Source of the DNA: Chrysogorgia sp. JL179-B06
Lineage: Eukaryota; Cnidaria; Anthozoa; Scleralcyonacea; Chrysogorgiidae
Reading direction: 5' to 3'
Assembly (NCBI GenBank): GCA_035772405.1
Contig: JAYKKM010000142.1
Coordinates: 1,702,501-1,766,500 of the forward strand
Length of the DNA stretch: 64,000 nucleotides
Shown here: positions 32,064 to 41,141 of the stretch, one piece after another
Layout of the letters: each line of letters starts with the position of its first letter
How positions within the stretch are numbered: position 1 is the first letter of the stretch
The notes under the pieces: model-generated
What the model was told of the DNA's origin: nothing
The model's database searches: none
The model's input: only the letters and a program-made list of their open reading frames with translations
Program-made: the position numbers and the translations under genes

Positions 32064-32611
32064 CTATAATAAAGAAATAAAAATAATATAATATTCTTCA
32101 AGTTCATCAACGAGTTCTTTGTCGCGTAATATTCCCATAAAATCAACTTCTATATTTTTACAGGCTAACTCTTTATTTATAGTATCACCGTACAAACATA
32201 ATGTATCTTGTATATTTTTACAACATCTAAAACGATAATAAAAAATTTCTGAAATTACTGATGGACTTAAACGGTGACAAACCTCATCATCATCACTTTC
32301 TACTTTTATTTTCTTAATCTTTTCGTTGTCGTCGTCATCGTCGACGTCGTCGTCAAAATTGAGTGTGGGTTTCTTTTTCTTCAATACTCGTTTTTTGACG
32401 GGTGTAGGTTGGGATTTATGACCTGTTGCATGATTATACTTTCTTAGGGCAATAATATATTCATCCAAGGAATCTTTCTTTTTTATATGAAAACTACCCC
32501 AATCATCAGACCATACGATTTCACTTGGCGTTGTGTTGTTGTTGGTGTTGCTGGTTGTCGGTGTTGGATCATCGTCAAATTCCATTGCATCGGCTAATTC
32601 GTTATCTTGAT
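32064..32611 (-). pseudogene. 3' part of an outer-element gene split by the inner Polinton
   Basis: The C-terminal portion has a long acidic tract (FDDDVDDDDDNEK) and a Cys pair (FRCCKN). The frame continues from 50970-51321 across the inner insertion when one 6-bp duplication copy is ignored. It precedes the integrase by 2 bp. Low-complexity Pro/Thr/Asn linker near the break. Unknown function. Confidence 0.75.
32606..32611. repeat. 6-bp target duplication (left) of the inner Polinton
   Basis: CTTGAT directly before AGTAGTATAGCAAG; repeated exactly at 50970-50975 directly after the inverted end. Six base pairs is the Polinton norm. Confidence 0.9.
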
Positions 32612-32780
32612 AGTAGTATAGCAAGTAGGGCTGCGAGCTCAATCGACCTCAACCGTGAATATAAATACCAAAACATCACCAAATTTTGCCAAGTCGCGAC
32701 TCGACAAATTTGGTGATGTTTTGGTATTTATATTTACGATTAACATCGAATAAGCTCGCAGCCCTACTTGCTATACTACT
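32612..32780. repeat. Terminal hairpin within the left TIR
   Basis: The first 28 bases (AGTAGTATAGCAAGTAGGGC and on to GCGAGCT) return inverted at 32753-32780, and an inner pair (AATACCAAAACATCACCAAA with its complement) folds too. The terminus could therefore form a cruciform of about 169 nt. The same structure is present at 50801-50969. Confidence 0.85.
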
Positions 32781-33059
32781 ACAACGATCGTTAGTCAATC
32801 TAGACACCCCTCACACGTTTTCTACTAAATTAATGTCAAACACACGCGAGACTAGCGCAACAATACCAAGTTTATACTAAATCACGACTCTCGCTAAATT
32901 TGACGCCATTTCAGCCACATTTAAAAAATAGAGAGTGTCGTTTCAAAATTCTCACAAATTACATTTAGGGAAAAATAGAAAGTGTAATTTCAACATTTTC
33001 GCGTGTTAAAAAAATAAAATGTGGTACGAGCCCACTCTCACATATTAAAAAATAGAAAG

Positions 33060-33225
33060 TGTCGTTTCAACATTTTCACAAATTTGCCAAATCACATTTA
33101 AAAAATAACCGTTTCAACATTTTCACAAATTTGTCAAATCACATTTAAAAAATAGTCGTTTCAACATTTTCACAAATTTGTCAAATCACATTTAAAAAAT
33201 AATCGTTTCAACGCTTTTACAAATT
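33060..33225. repeat. Minisatellite in the left TIR
   Basis: About four copies of a unit of roughly 45-50 bp built on CAAATTTGTCAAATCACATT, AAAAAATA and CGTTTCAACATTTTCA. The mirror copy is at about 50356-50520. Confidence 0.8.
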
Positions 33226-33329
33226 TATGTATCGTAAAAGTGTCTCACGCGTGATAAAATTGCCACCTGTTATGCAAATTAGATTATTGCCACCTGTTAA
33301 TAATAGATTACTCCGTTTGTTCACTATTT

Positions 33330-36300
33330 TCAGTGTTTGTTGCCTCTCACTTCAATGTTTTTGTGACCATACGCATAGGAGTCAATGCCATTTTCTAAAA
33401 GGTATCGTTTATCATCGAAGCAGGATAGCGATACTTTATTAATTTCGTAACTACCGAGCTGATGCTTGACACTTCTAATGGTCTTCATTACGTGTCGCAA
33501 TTGTTTCTGCTCAAGTAACACACTTTTATAATCTTCGTGCTTGATCACTTTTTTAATTATATTCTTTCTAATGCCTTTAGCGGTTTTCCCGCCACCTCCA
33601 CCCTCTTTCAAATAGCTGTACATTTTACTGCGCAACCCGACGAACTCGACAATTGGCGTTCCAGCGCACTCGTCCTTCATCTTCCCAATAACTTTCTTAT
33701 TTTCTCTAAAAAAGAATGGACTGTCTGCAGGATAGTCACTATTATCAAACTTTTCGCACTCCATCATAAAGTCGGAATAAACGTCATCGGTTTTGATTGA
33801 GTACAACAGACTGTCAGTGTCAGTGAAGTGCAATCTACAGGTGTCGCTAGAGTACTTTTTCATAATATAATTGTAGTGAAAATTGTACATCAGCGTTTTA
33901 CTCAAGTCTAGTATGCACATACCCACATATGCAGGTCTATTTAGTGTCAGCGTTTCTTTAACTTTGTGGACAGCAACTAAGTTCTCGCTAAATATCTTGC
34001 AAGACACAAACGTTGGCTTTGAGACAAGCTTTTTAAATTTCTCCGCAGTGGTCACTAATCTTACGTCCACGCGCTTCCTCAAGTTTTCCATCGTTTTTCC
34101 GAACACACTGTTGTTCATCAACTTGAAGAAGTCCTTCTCAAAAGCGTTCTTAGCGGCGGTTCTTTTGACTGTGTTAAAGTCGATGTACTTGCCTAGCCAC
34201 TTGGACTGGTCAAACTGCAGGACCCTGTGAATCTTATTGATTTTTAATCCAAGATCCATGTACAACTGCAGATTTCCGTAGTGACACACATACTTTTTTT
34301 TGTCCATCAAATTAGTCACCAGCTTCTTCACACCACCAACACTCACGTTAAACTTATTTTTGATTTTCGTGCAGTACTCCGACAACATGTCAACGGTTAT
34401 CTCCATCTTCTCGGGAGCCAACGGGTAATCGTTGTGTAGGTCATGCAAATGGGTTGGGTACTCCAAGTCGACCTCGAGCAGTAAACCTTTTTTACTATTG
34501 TTGTGATAGTCGTGCAGATTAACTTTTTCTATTTCTTTCTCAGTCAACCACTTGAAGCCGCCCGTGGGTAGACTTCGACTCATTGCCCATCCATACAAGT
34601 TGTTGGCGTCAAGGTACATCAAATACTTCGACTCTTGCTCTTTGTCATACCCTTCCATGTACTTATTATTCGCCACACCATGTCTGTTGCATATGTAGCT
34701 CACACCACCACGCATACCTAGTTCTACGAACTGGAACATGTCGATGTCGGACAATAACTCAAGCTCCACTCCAGTCATCTTCAGCATAGCATCCCAAGCC
34801 AACCCAGGCGATGTGAAATAATGGCAAGGGTCTAGTTTATACTCACGGTGACATGTCTTTCTAAAGTTCTCAAAAACATCAGCGAGCAAGAGCACATCGC
34901 TTTTCAAATACAGGTCGTGATACCCACCCATGTTTTCAACGTCGAAGTAGTCCCACACATCGCAAGCACGCTCATGCATTTCTTCCGTAATATCTTCGTC
35001 ATTCAGAATATTGTAAAAGTCCTTTTTGGAGGGTAGCTCGCATTCGTCGAATTTATCAAAGGAGTCCATATAATCGTAGGGATAGACTCCCTTTCTTGTC
35101 ATGAGTGCCAAACCCTCGTCGTGAAACACTTCTGATGTGTATTTGAAAGCGTCCCTTGGTAGGTTCCTCACCAAGTTGTCTAGACCGCTACTCATGAACT
35201 GAAAGCTGTCCAAGAACACCAAGTTTTTTCCAAGCATGAACGCCATGTACTTCTCCATGTTGTTTGGTATCACATTTATGTCTTGACCAAACTTGCCAAT
35301 CTCCTGCATAATGAAATGGCTATCGTAACCGCGCAAGTTATGAAAGATCACAGGTATTTTATCAGTCAACTTAAAGTTCACGTTACAATCACGATGTGCG
35401 GACCCTCTGTACTTACCTGACACGTGACAGTGGTCTCTCACTCTAACGTCAGCACCAGTGTACTCAACACTGCAAATATGACAACTTTTAGCCTCGTCGA
35501 AGTTCTTCTTATCGTCATCAGTCAGTATCATTTCTTTGTTAAAGTGGCTCTCAGATGTCTTTTTACAATACTCAACAATTTCTAACATCTCCCCAATGAA
35601 CTTGTTGACTGCGTTTTCACCGCGATACACTTTCGCTGGCTTACTATACGCATTATCATAGCAACAAACCAATTTATACCCATAACCGCAGTCAACGTGC
35701 CTCTGGTAAGCACTTGTGTAGCTACACTCGCTTGATGGTGTCGCTGTGTGCACCTTCTGTGTGATAGCCTCGAAATCTGCGTACACCACAAATGGTACAT
35801 TTAATTGTCTGCTAAAATTCTCGTATTTCACTTTCGCACCTTTTTGCGGCATTTTAATAGCTTGCTTCCCATTAATGACCAAACACACTTCAATATGACT
35901 TTCAAGCACGTCCGCGCGGGTGAAACACTGCAAACAATACCTACAAAAGTGCTTTCTCGCCTTATACTTTGTCTGACGATACATGAACTTGTTAAAATCG
36001 CGAATGTACACATAATGCTTGTTGCCCACGTCATTAGTTATCAACAGTAGGTCCATATGGTCAGGATACGTCTCCTTAGAAACGTACACAGGGAATGGCT
36101 GCTTATTTTCGTACCCAAAAACATTGATGCTAATTTCGTTAGCCTTTTCGATCTTGTTGTAATCTTTGAGTGTGACTGGGAAGTCAATTCCGTCATAATT
36201 CAGCTCACCGACATGCCTAGCGTACTTTGACGTTCTGTCAGAGTTTTTTCCAACGGGAAACTTATGTGCTAGGTGACACCATCTAAAGCATTTGTTGTCA

Positions 36301-36923
36301 TCATCGTTATTTACGTTTATCAGACCCTTCATACTGTTGCACAGCTCCTTTGGCAGCGCAATGTAGCTACTCCCATGCAAAGGTCTGTAAATAGCGACGT
36401 TGACGTAGTGCGCGTCTATTTTGTCGATAGTCCATCCAGACCCCACAGATAACCACCCAGCTATCCGCGTCAAGATCTGCTCCGACCCGCGATTGGCAAC
36501 ACCCTCAATGTCATGCTCGTTAATGACGACGAACGTTTCGCTGTTAAAGTAGGCAGTTTTGTACGTGGTCTTATTGAGTTCTAAAACTTTCTCAAAAGTG
36601 ACCTTGACTGTCTCCACCACTTTCATTCCGTTGGTCTCACCTAGTTCACGTCTCAAAAGGTTAGTGACAGCACTTCTACTACCATTTACCTGATTGATAT
36701 CTCTGTCGTCAATTACTTCGACTCCGTAGGACCTCGTGAACCCTCTCAGTGCTCGATCCAACAGATGCGTTGACGGTGTGTGGTCTTCGACTGCAGGTTG
36801 TTCCTCTTGATCTCTAAAAAAGCTGTGAACGTTGGTCGCTTCATCTGTTAGTGAATTGACAACGGCTGCACTCGTCTTATGCGCCCGTCTTTTTGTCAGT
36901 GGGTTTTTCACAGTCCGACTCAT
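33330..36923 (-). CDS. polB: DNA polymerase B with embedded HNH/EndoVII-like segment
   Basis: 1197 aa, intact. A C2H2-like finger (HFCRYCLQCFTRADVLESH) is near residue 330; exonuclease motifs are VVYADFEAI near 385, FHNLRGYDSHF near 528 and YLKSDVLLLADVFENF near 680. Between the first two lies CHICSVEYTG with DHCHVSGKYRGSAHRDCN (about 482-516), matching endonuclease VII/HNH zinc geometry. Palm motifs are YLDANNLYGWAMS, FFKLMNNSVFGKTMEN and HFTDTDSLLYS. It replicates the element, probably protein-primed. It overlaps the upstream gene by 4 bp (ATGA); its 3' end enters the TIR. Confidence 0.95.
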   Translation of the reverse strand: MSRTVKNPLTKRRAHKTSAAVVNSLTDEATNVHSFFRDQEEQPAVEDHTPSTHLLDRALRGFTRSYGVEVIDDRDINQVNGSRSAVTNLLRRELGETNGMKVVETVKVTFEKVLELNKTTYKTAYFNSETFVVINEHDIEGVANRGSEQILTRIAGWLSVGSGWTIDKIDAHYVNVAIYRPLHGSSYIALPKELCNSMKGLINVNNDDDNKCFRWCHLAHKFPVGKNSDRTSKYARHVGELNYDGIDFPVTLKDYNKIEKANEISINVFGYENKQPFPVYVSKETYPDHMDLLLITNDVGNKHYVYIRDFNKFMYRQTKYKARKHFCRYCLQCFTRADVLESHIEVCLVINGKQAIKMPQKGAKVKYENFSRQLNVPFVVYADFEAITQKVHTATPSSECSYTSAYQRHVDCGYGYKLVCCYDNAYSKPAKVYRGENAVNKFIGEMLEIVEYCKKTSESHFNKEMILTDDDKKNFDEAKSCHICSVEYTGADVRVRDHCHVSGKYRGSAHRDCNVNFKLTDKIPVIFHNLRGYDSHFIMQEIGKFGQDINVIPNNMEKYMAFMLGKNLVFLDSFQFMSSGLDNLVRNLPRDAFKYTSEVFHDEGLALMTRKGVYPYDYMDSFDKFDECELPSKKDFYNILNDEDITEEMHERACDVWDYFDVENMGGYHDLYLKSDVLLLADVFENFRKTCHREYKLDPCHYFTSPGLAWDAMLKMTGVELELLSDIDMFQFVELGMRGGVSYICNRHGVANNKYMEGYDKEQESKYLMYLDANNLYGWAMSRSLPTGGFKWLTEKEIEKVNLHDYHNNSKKGLLLEVDLEYPTHLHDLHNDYPLAPEKMEITVDMLSEYCTKIKNKFNVSVGGVKKLVTNLMDKKKYVCHYGNLQLYMDLGLKINKIHRVLQFDQSKWLGKYIDFNTVKRTAAKNAFEKDFFKLMNNSVFGKTMENLRKRVDVRLVTTAEKFKKLVSKPTFVSCKIFSENLVAVHKVKETLTLNRPAYVGMCILDLSKTLMYNFHYNYIMKKYSSDTCRLHFTDTDSLLYSIKTDDVYSDFMMECEKFDNSDYPADSPFFFRENKKVIGKMKDECAGTPIVEFVGLRSKMYSYLKEGGGGGKTAKGIRKNIIKKVIKHEDYKSVLLEQKQLRHVMKTIRSVKHQLGSYEINKVSLSCFDDKRYLLENGIDSYAYGHKNIEVRGNKH

Positions 36924-37507
36924 TGGCTTCTATATACACTACGCTTATTTATTTTTTTCCTAAGCCACTCATTGTAGTAAATATCACCACTTTCACACCA
37001 TCCCAGCTTTGGGTACACCACCCCAAACAGATTGTTGTCAAACAAGTCTTTCACCTTCCCGTCTTTGAGGTCAAGCACCTCCTTGAGTGTCTCGAGTTGT
37101 CTTCTATGACACAACCTAATAATGTAGTATCCGTATCTGCTGACATTTCTACCCTTTATCAAATTGCATGAGTGCAACACATTGACAACTTTCAGGAAGT
37201 CCTCTTTTATCAACTCAAGGCGCTCACCCTTCACAACATTCCGTAGTCTCCTTCCCATCCACCAAGACCGTTTGTGAACGCTTTTTAGTCGCGTGAGTCT
37301 CATGTCGCTGTAACTCTGAGTGTAACCCCATTCGATGTCGCCACACTTTGGACACGCGTACCCACCGCAGTTGGTCATGTTTTTCACAACGTCACAATCC
37401 GAGCAGTAGTAAATTCTGAAGGTGCCTCCACACTTAATTTGCATCTCATTCGCGATCTCGTCAATTGTCAAGCCATAACTCATCTGCCTCATAAGTTTGT
37501 CCATCAC
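36920..37507 (-). CDS. Zinc-ribbon protein, possibly VLTF3-like, 195 aa
   Basis: Residues about 30-55 form a Cys-ribbon (YYCSDCDVV then GGYACPKCGDIEWG). The rest is helical and ends YYIIRLCHRRQLETLKEV with VVYPKLGW. The overall plan is reminiscent of poxvirus late transcription factor VLTF3 homologues in other large DNA viruses, but the match is by layout only. Translationally coupled to PolB through ATGA. Confidence 0.5.
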   Translation of the reverse strand: MMDKLMRQMSYGLTIDEIANEMQIKCGGTFRIYYCSDCDVVKNMTNCGGYACPKCGDIEWGYTQSYSDMRLTRLKSVHKRSWWMGRRLRNVVKGERLELIKEDFLKVVNVLHSCNLIKGRNVSRYGYYIIRLCHRRQLETLKEVLDLKDGKVKDLFDNNLFGVVYPKLGWCESGDIYYNEWLRKKINKRSVYRSQ

Positions 37508-37529
37508 TCTTATACTACTCCAACATTTT

Positions 37530-37949
37530 TTATTGAGTTAGTACCCATACCGCTATTCCACTACCCAAACCTAGCGCACCAACAAACAATAATTGATAAT
37601 CCTTCATTTCCGCACTCGGTTGGTAGTAATCCGCAATCTTCGGGAGGTCAGTGAACACTCGTCCGCTGTACTGAATGGTCATTACGCTTCTAAGTTCTTC
37701 CAACGCGTGGTTTGTGTCATTGATGTCAGCATTAGCATCAGAGAGCCGTTGTCGCAAACGCTGGATCTTATCTTTCTTGGCGACTTCATTCTCATACCAC
37801 ACTTCTTTCGCACTGGCTAACTGTTCCAACGCATGGTTGTGCCTTTTCATCTCAGCTTCATAGCCTGAATGATTAAACTTCGAAAACATAAAGCCAGCGC
37901 CTGCAAAAGCCACTGCATTAAAAATCCCTCCAGCCACAACACTCGCCAT
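37530..37949 (-). CDS. Double-membrane-anchored coiled-coil protein, 139 aa
   Basis: A hydrophobic N-terminal segment (VVAGGIFNAVAFAGAGFMF), a central coiled coil of about 80 residues rich in Lys, Glu and Leu, and a C-terminal hydrophobic segment (LLFVGALGLGSGIAVWVL). It resembles a structural membrane protein; no named family. First of a set of three consecutive membrane proteins on minus. Confidence 0.7.
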   Translation of the reverse strand: MASVVAGGIFNAVAFAGAGFMFSKFNHSGYEAEMKRHNHALEQLASAKEVWYENEVAKKDKIQRLRQRLSDANADINDTNHALEELRSVMTIQYSGRVFTDLPKIADYYQPSAEMKDYQLLFVGALGLGSGIAVWVLTQ

Positions 37950-37953
37950 TAAC

Positions 37954-38217
37954 TTACGTTGATTTGAATGGATCTGTCGGTATCCACTTTTTCGATTGCA
38001 TCCATTTTACTAACAACGTTCCTGCGCCAACAGCTGCAGCAAGTTTCACTGTGCCTTTCACAGTCTCTGGTGTTCCCAATGGTTCTCCCAAAGCCTTTTT
38101 CGAAATCATACTCACTACCACAGCACCAGTCGTAACAAGTAGCGCATCGTACAATTCGTTCATAAGTTCTTTTCGATCGATCGCAGACATATATACATTG
38201 TCGTGTGTTTTGTTCAA
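37954..38217 (-). CDS. Small membrane protein, 87 aa
   Basis: One or two hydrophobic helices (ALLVTTGAVVVSMI and VKLAAAVGAGTLLVKWM) with a polar N-terminus. Overlaps the upstream gene by 4 bp. Unknown role, perhaps a virion membrane or pore component. Confidence 0.6.
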   Translation of the reverse strand: MNKTHDNVYMSAIDRKELMNELYDALLVTTGAVVVSMISKKALGEPLGTPETVKGTVKLAAAVGAGTLLVKWMQSKKWIPTDPFKST

Positions 38218-38546
38218 GAATCAAATGTGTCTAACGCTGGACGACGAGTTTTGTGGTTCTCTGACACAGGTGCTGGTGTAGTACTCACAGGTTCTTTTTC
38301 ACTGCTAATTGTGTACCATAGCGAAGCACCAGCAATGATAACACCAAGTGTTCCAACAATGTAACCATAGCTCCACTCACTACCCTGTTCTTCGTTGACT
38401 ATCATTTCACGCATTTTCTTTTCTTTCGCAGCTTTCGATATCTCAGCCAACTTTTTACCAGCAGCGACGCGTTTTGGGTCCTTTACCTTAACACTTTTCA
38501 CATCAGCTGTGATCTTAGCGTCAGCCGTCTGTGAGTCTTCAACCAT
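38214..38546 (-). CDS. Single-pass membrane protein, 110 aa
   Basis: A Lys-rich N-terminal half, one transmembrane helix (YIVGTLGVIIAGASLWYTI) and a short Ser/Thr/Pro tail. Start at 38546 beside the divergent promoter. Function unknown. Confidence 0.6.
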   Translation of the reverse strand: MVEDSQTADAKITADVKSVKVKDPKRVAAGKKLAEISKAAKEKKMREMIVNEEQGSEWSYGYIVGTLGVIIAGASLWYTISSEKEPVSTTPAPVSENHKTRRPALDTFDS

Positions 38547-38676
38547 CTAATACACTATCACGTGTTATCTTACTCACAGTTGACCTCACAGGTGTCTCAC
38601 AGTTGACCTCACAGGTATCTCACAGTCCCAGGCCAAACGCACTAAAAATTAGGATTTTTTCTGAGAGTATAACATA
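38547..38676. promoter_or_regulatory. Divergent promoter with direct repeats
   Basis: Separates minus genes ending upward at 38546 from the plus gene at 38677. Holds two copies of CACAGTTGACCTCACAGGT with TCTCACAG spacing (38575-38625), likely binding sites. Confidence 0.5.
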
Positions 38677-39414
38677 ATGACTCAAGTCCGAGAGGTTAGC
38701 GAAGAAGTTATTAACCGCTTGCTGAGAACGGCCTTTGTCAGTGTGTCTACCCCACGAGTCGACAATGGACCCAACGTCTTAAACGAGTACTTCTCAATAT
38801 ACAATCTGCTCGACCTCAGACGTGAAGAGGTGTTAATAAAACAGCCTATCCCCCAGGTCGACTGTGCGAGGCATCTTCACGACACTTGGATCGATCTTCG
38901 AGAAGATAGAGCCAAGGAGATCGCTGATAGATTAGCTAGCATAATCCCTGTGTGGTGTTACTCATCATTCAAGTACCTTATGTTAGCAAGTGATGTCTAC
39001 TTGAGCAACCCTAGTGGGTCCAACGGTACGTTACTCGGTAACTCCCTCCAAGTGTTCTTAGCGACCCTTATATGGAAACCATGCTCAACCAAAGCCAAAG
39101 CGTGGCTAGATCTCGCCGCGAACCGCGACGTTCACGTTTGCAAGGTTGGGTGTAAGGAAATACTAGGTGTGGGCGATATTAGGGACCACGTACTCTCGCC
39201 CGCCCACAGACACTTCGCGAGAGATGAAAACGCGTACACCTGTCACCCATGCGGTGTGGTCACCAACGACCCACTGTATCGCTTGAGACATGAGAGCTCG
39301 AAGACTCATCTTGAAAACTTAGAGCTTCGGCGGATATTCAACAACGAGCAACAGTTGCCGCAAGAGGAGAGAACATTTCTCTGGGGGTATAGTAATCATG
39401 AAGAAACTCGGTAA
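38677..39414 (+). CDS. C2H2-like zinc-finger protein, 245 aa
   Basis: The C-terminal third has two finger-like units: CKVGCKEI with HVLSPAHRHF, and YTCHPCGVV with RHESSKTHL, spaced like matrin/U1-type fingers. The N-terminal two thirds is helical and unrecognised. Overlaps thymidine kinase by 17 bp, so the two are probably co-transcribed. Confidence 0.55.
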   Translation: MTQVREVSEEVINRLLRTAFVSVSTPRVDNGPNVLNEYFSIYNLLDLRREEVLIKQPIPQVDCARHLHDTWIDLREDRAKEIADRLASIIPVWCYSSFKYLMLASDVYLSNPSGSNGTLLGNSLQVFLATLIWKPCSTKAKAWLDLAANRDVHVCKVGCKEILGVGDIRDHVLSPAHRHFARDENAYTCHPCGVVTNDPLYRLRHESSKTHLENLELRRIFNNEQQLPQEERTFLWGYSNHEETR

Positions 39415-39970
39415 ACTAGAAATCGTGATTGGTCCCATGTTTGCAGGAAAAACGACCGAGACTCTTCGTAGGTTAATCACGTTAAGTAAGTCAGGGCTCA
39501 AAGTCCTTTACATGAACAACACAGGTGACACCAGACGAACTGACCACGCGTTCTCCACACATCGTCAGACCATTGTTGTCGGATCAGACAGTTTACCTGC
39601 GAAGTTAATCACCAACCTTCCGAGTTCTTCCGAGATAGCTGATTACGACGTCATCGGCATTGATGAAGGCCATTGGTACTCTGATCTACTCCCAGTTATT
39701 CGCGAATACATTAAAGCCGGCATTCACGTCATTATTTGTGGTCTCATAGCGACAGAGCGCTTAAAAAGAATTGGTGAACTTGACACGTTGTTCCCAATGG
39801 CAGACGACATCATATTTCTAAAAGCGTATTGCGCCGTTTGTCGCGACACTTACGGAACAACTGTTGATGCACCATTCAGTTGGAGATACAACCCAGGACC
39901 ATCGTTCGTTGGTGGTGCTGAGCAATATCGTGCAGTGTGCAGACGTCATCATCCTTCCACACAAAATTAG
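39398..39970 (+). CDS. tk: Thymidine kinase (type II)
   Basis: 190 aa. Walker A GPMFAGKTTETLRR, a DEGHWY motif in place of the usual DE-x-QFF, the zinc knuckle CAVCRDTYG with CRRHH, and the substrate lid VGGAEQYRAVC. It phosphorylates thymidine to supply dTMP and would help DNA replication in non-dividing cells. Uncommon in Polintons. The start at 39398 keeps the short leader KKLGKLEIVIG. Confidence 0.9.
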   Translation: MKKLGKLEIVIGPMFAGKTTETLRRLITLSKSGLKVLYMNNTGDTRRTDHAFSTHRQTIVVGSDSLPAKLITNLPSSSEIADYDVIGIDEGHWYSDLLPVIREYIKAGIHVIICGLIATERLKRIGELDTLFPMADDIIFLKAYCAVCRDTYGTTVDAPFSWRYNPGPSFVGGAEQYRAVCRRHHPSTQN

Positions 39971-40183
39971 GGGTGTTCTCGGATACCTCACTTTTTTAAA
40001 TTTAGACATTGGTCACATGAAGCGTCCAATGTCATAGAAACATTTTTTCACACAGTGGTCAGAAGGTTTCACAGATATTTTTTACCGAGTTAAAAACGTC
40101 TTTAAAAAATGCTAGAGCAGTTGTCGCTTCCAACGTCGTCTCAACGACAAGAACGAGCGCTAACTCGACTCATTACTCGCTGT

Positions 40184-40969
40184 CTAAAAAGTCTCTTTAC
40201 AATAGTGTCTCTCATGGTTACTCAACGCTGATTTATTTTTAAATTTACGAAAACACTGGGAACACTGAAACCCAACGTCAAAGAAATATTTTATCACTGT
40301 GGTAATAGCGTCGTCGTACGAGTCGCACAAGAGTGTTAGATACCCAGCGGATTTATATCTGAGTAGCAGAGACTCCTGCTCTTTGGATGTCTTACCTGTG
40401 CCACCTGGATTCTTGAACTCAATCACAAGCCCGCTATGCTGTCGGTTTGCATTGGCAATAATCAAGTCAGGTGTTCCACGTTGGTAACCTTTTTTCCACG
40501 AATTTATTCTTTTACTCGAAGTGTCTTGATTTTCACCACAAGCGGCTATCAAAATAGCTTCTGGATAGTATTTCCTAAGAAAACCAACGACTTTCGTGTG
40601 GAGATCGAACTCAGTGATCATTTTAAACTGATTGTGTTTGAGACCGACGTCAGCCACAGTCTTTCTAATGCTTGGTAAGACTTCTGAGTGCACCCACCTT
40701 CCGAAGTGTTTCGCACGCTCCATTTTACTTGAGAACGTTAGTGAGTAGACCCCAAGTTCGTTGATAAACGAGGCTTGCTCCATCTTCACTTTACAGTCAG
40801 GTTCGACGTGGTCGTGTACTGCATCTTTTGGTCGAGCGTAACCTAGAGCGCTCGCGACTTCTTTCGCTTTGAACCATATTTCACCGTTGTGATTAACCGT
40901 CGTGATTTGGTGACCATCGAAATCAAATAGTTGAAGCGCTGTGGAAGTCATCACTATATAGTCCTCCAC
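40184..40969 (-). CDS. BRO-N / VRR-NUC / C2H2 fusion protein, 261 aa
   Basis: Residues about 10-110 are a BRO-N domain (GEIWFKAKEVASALGYAR, then FGRWVHSEVLPSIRK). Residues about 155-205 look like a VRR-NUC nuclease (GTPDLIIANANRQHSGLVIE with the catalytic EFK following). The tail is a C2H2 finger (CSQCFRKFKNKSALSNHERH). BRO domains occur in baculoviruses, phages and other DNA viruses; VRR-NUC cuts branched DNA. Likely a DNA-processing or regulatory protein in the nucleus. Confidence 0.8.
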   Translation of the reverse strand: MEDYIVMTSTALQLFDFDGHQITTVNHNGEIWFKAKEVASALGYARPKDAVHDHVEPDCKVKMEQASFINELGVYSLTFSSKMERAKHFGRWVHSEVLPSIRKTVADVGLKHNQFKMITEFDLHTKVVGFLRKYYPEAILIAACGENQDTSSKRINSWKKGYQRGTPDLIIANANRQHSGLVIEFKNPGGTGKTSKEQESLLLRYKSAGYLTLLCDSYDDAITTVIKYFFDVGFQCSQCFRKFKNKSALSNHERHYCKETF

Positions 40970-40979
40970 GAGAAAAAAA

Positions 40980-41135
40980 CTACTCGACGCGGGCGTTAGA
41001 TTTTTTATAGATTTGGTTTGTTGTGTACCAATGCAGCAGGTGTGTTTTATTAGTCCTCAGTTTTCTACGTCGTCTGAAAAAGTTTCTAACGTTACGAACC
41101 AGCTTTCTAAATCTTCGAAGCTGAGACCAACCCAT
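40980..41135 (-). CDS. Small basic protein, 51 aa
   Basis: MGWSQLRRFRKLVRNVRN followed by FFRRRRKLRTNK. Arg-rich and amphipathic, starting 7 bp after the myristoylated protein's stop. It may be the inner element's counterpart of the pX-like core proteins, although it lacks QKGG. Short, so moderate trust. Confidence 0.45.
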   Translation of the reverse strand: MGWSQLRRFRKLVRNVRNFFRRRRKLRTNKTHLLHWYTTNQIYKKSNARVE

Positions 41136-41141
41136 TTTAAC

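Larger units (their letters stand above)
32612..33346 (+). repeat. Left TIR of the inner Polinton
   Basis: Matches 50235-50969 inverted with perhaps one or two differences (for example near 32985). Its inner end overlaps the last codons of PolB. No independent gene; the open frames in it are by-products. Confidence 0.95.

Noticed and set aside
33060..33225. Regular repeats considered as a CRISPR array
   Set aside because: Units are contiguous without unique spacers, the context is eukaryotic, and the array is duplicated in both TIRs.
33227..33442. Frame starting MYRKSVSRVIKLPP, also at 50118-50354
   Set aside because: It lies in the TIR and antisense to real genes; the two copies exist because the TIR is duplicated.
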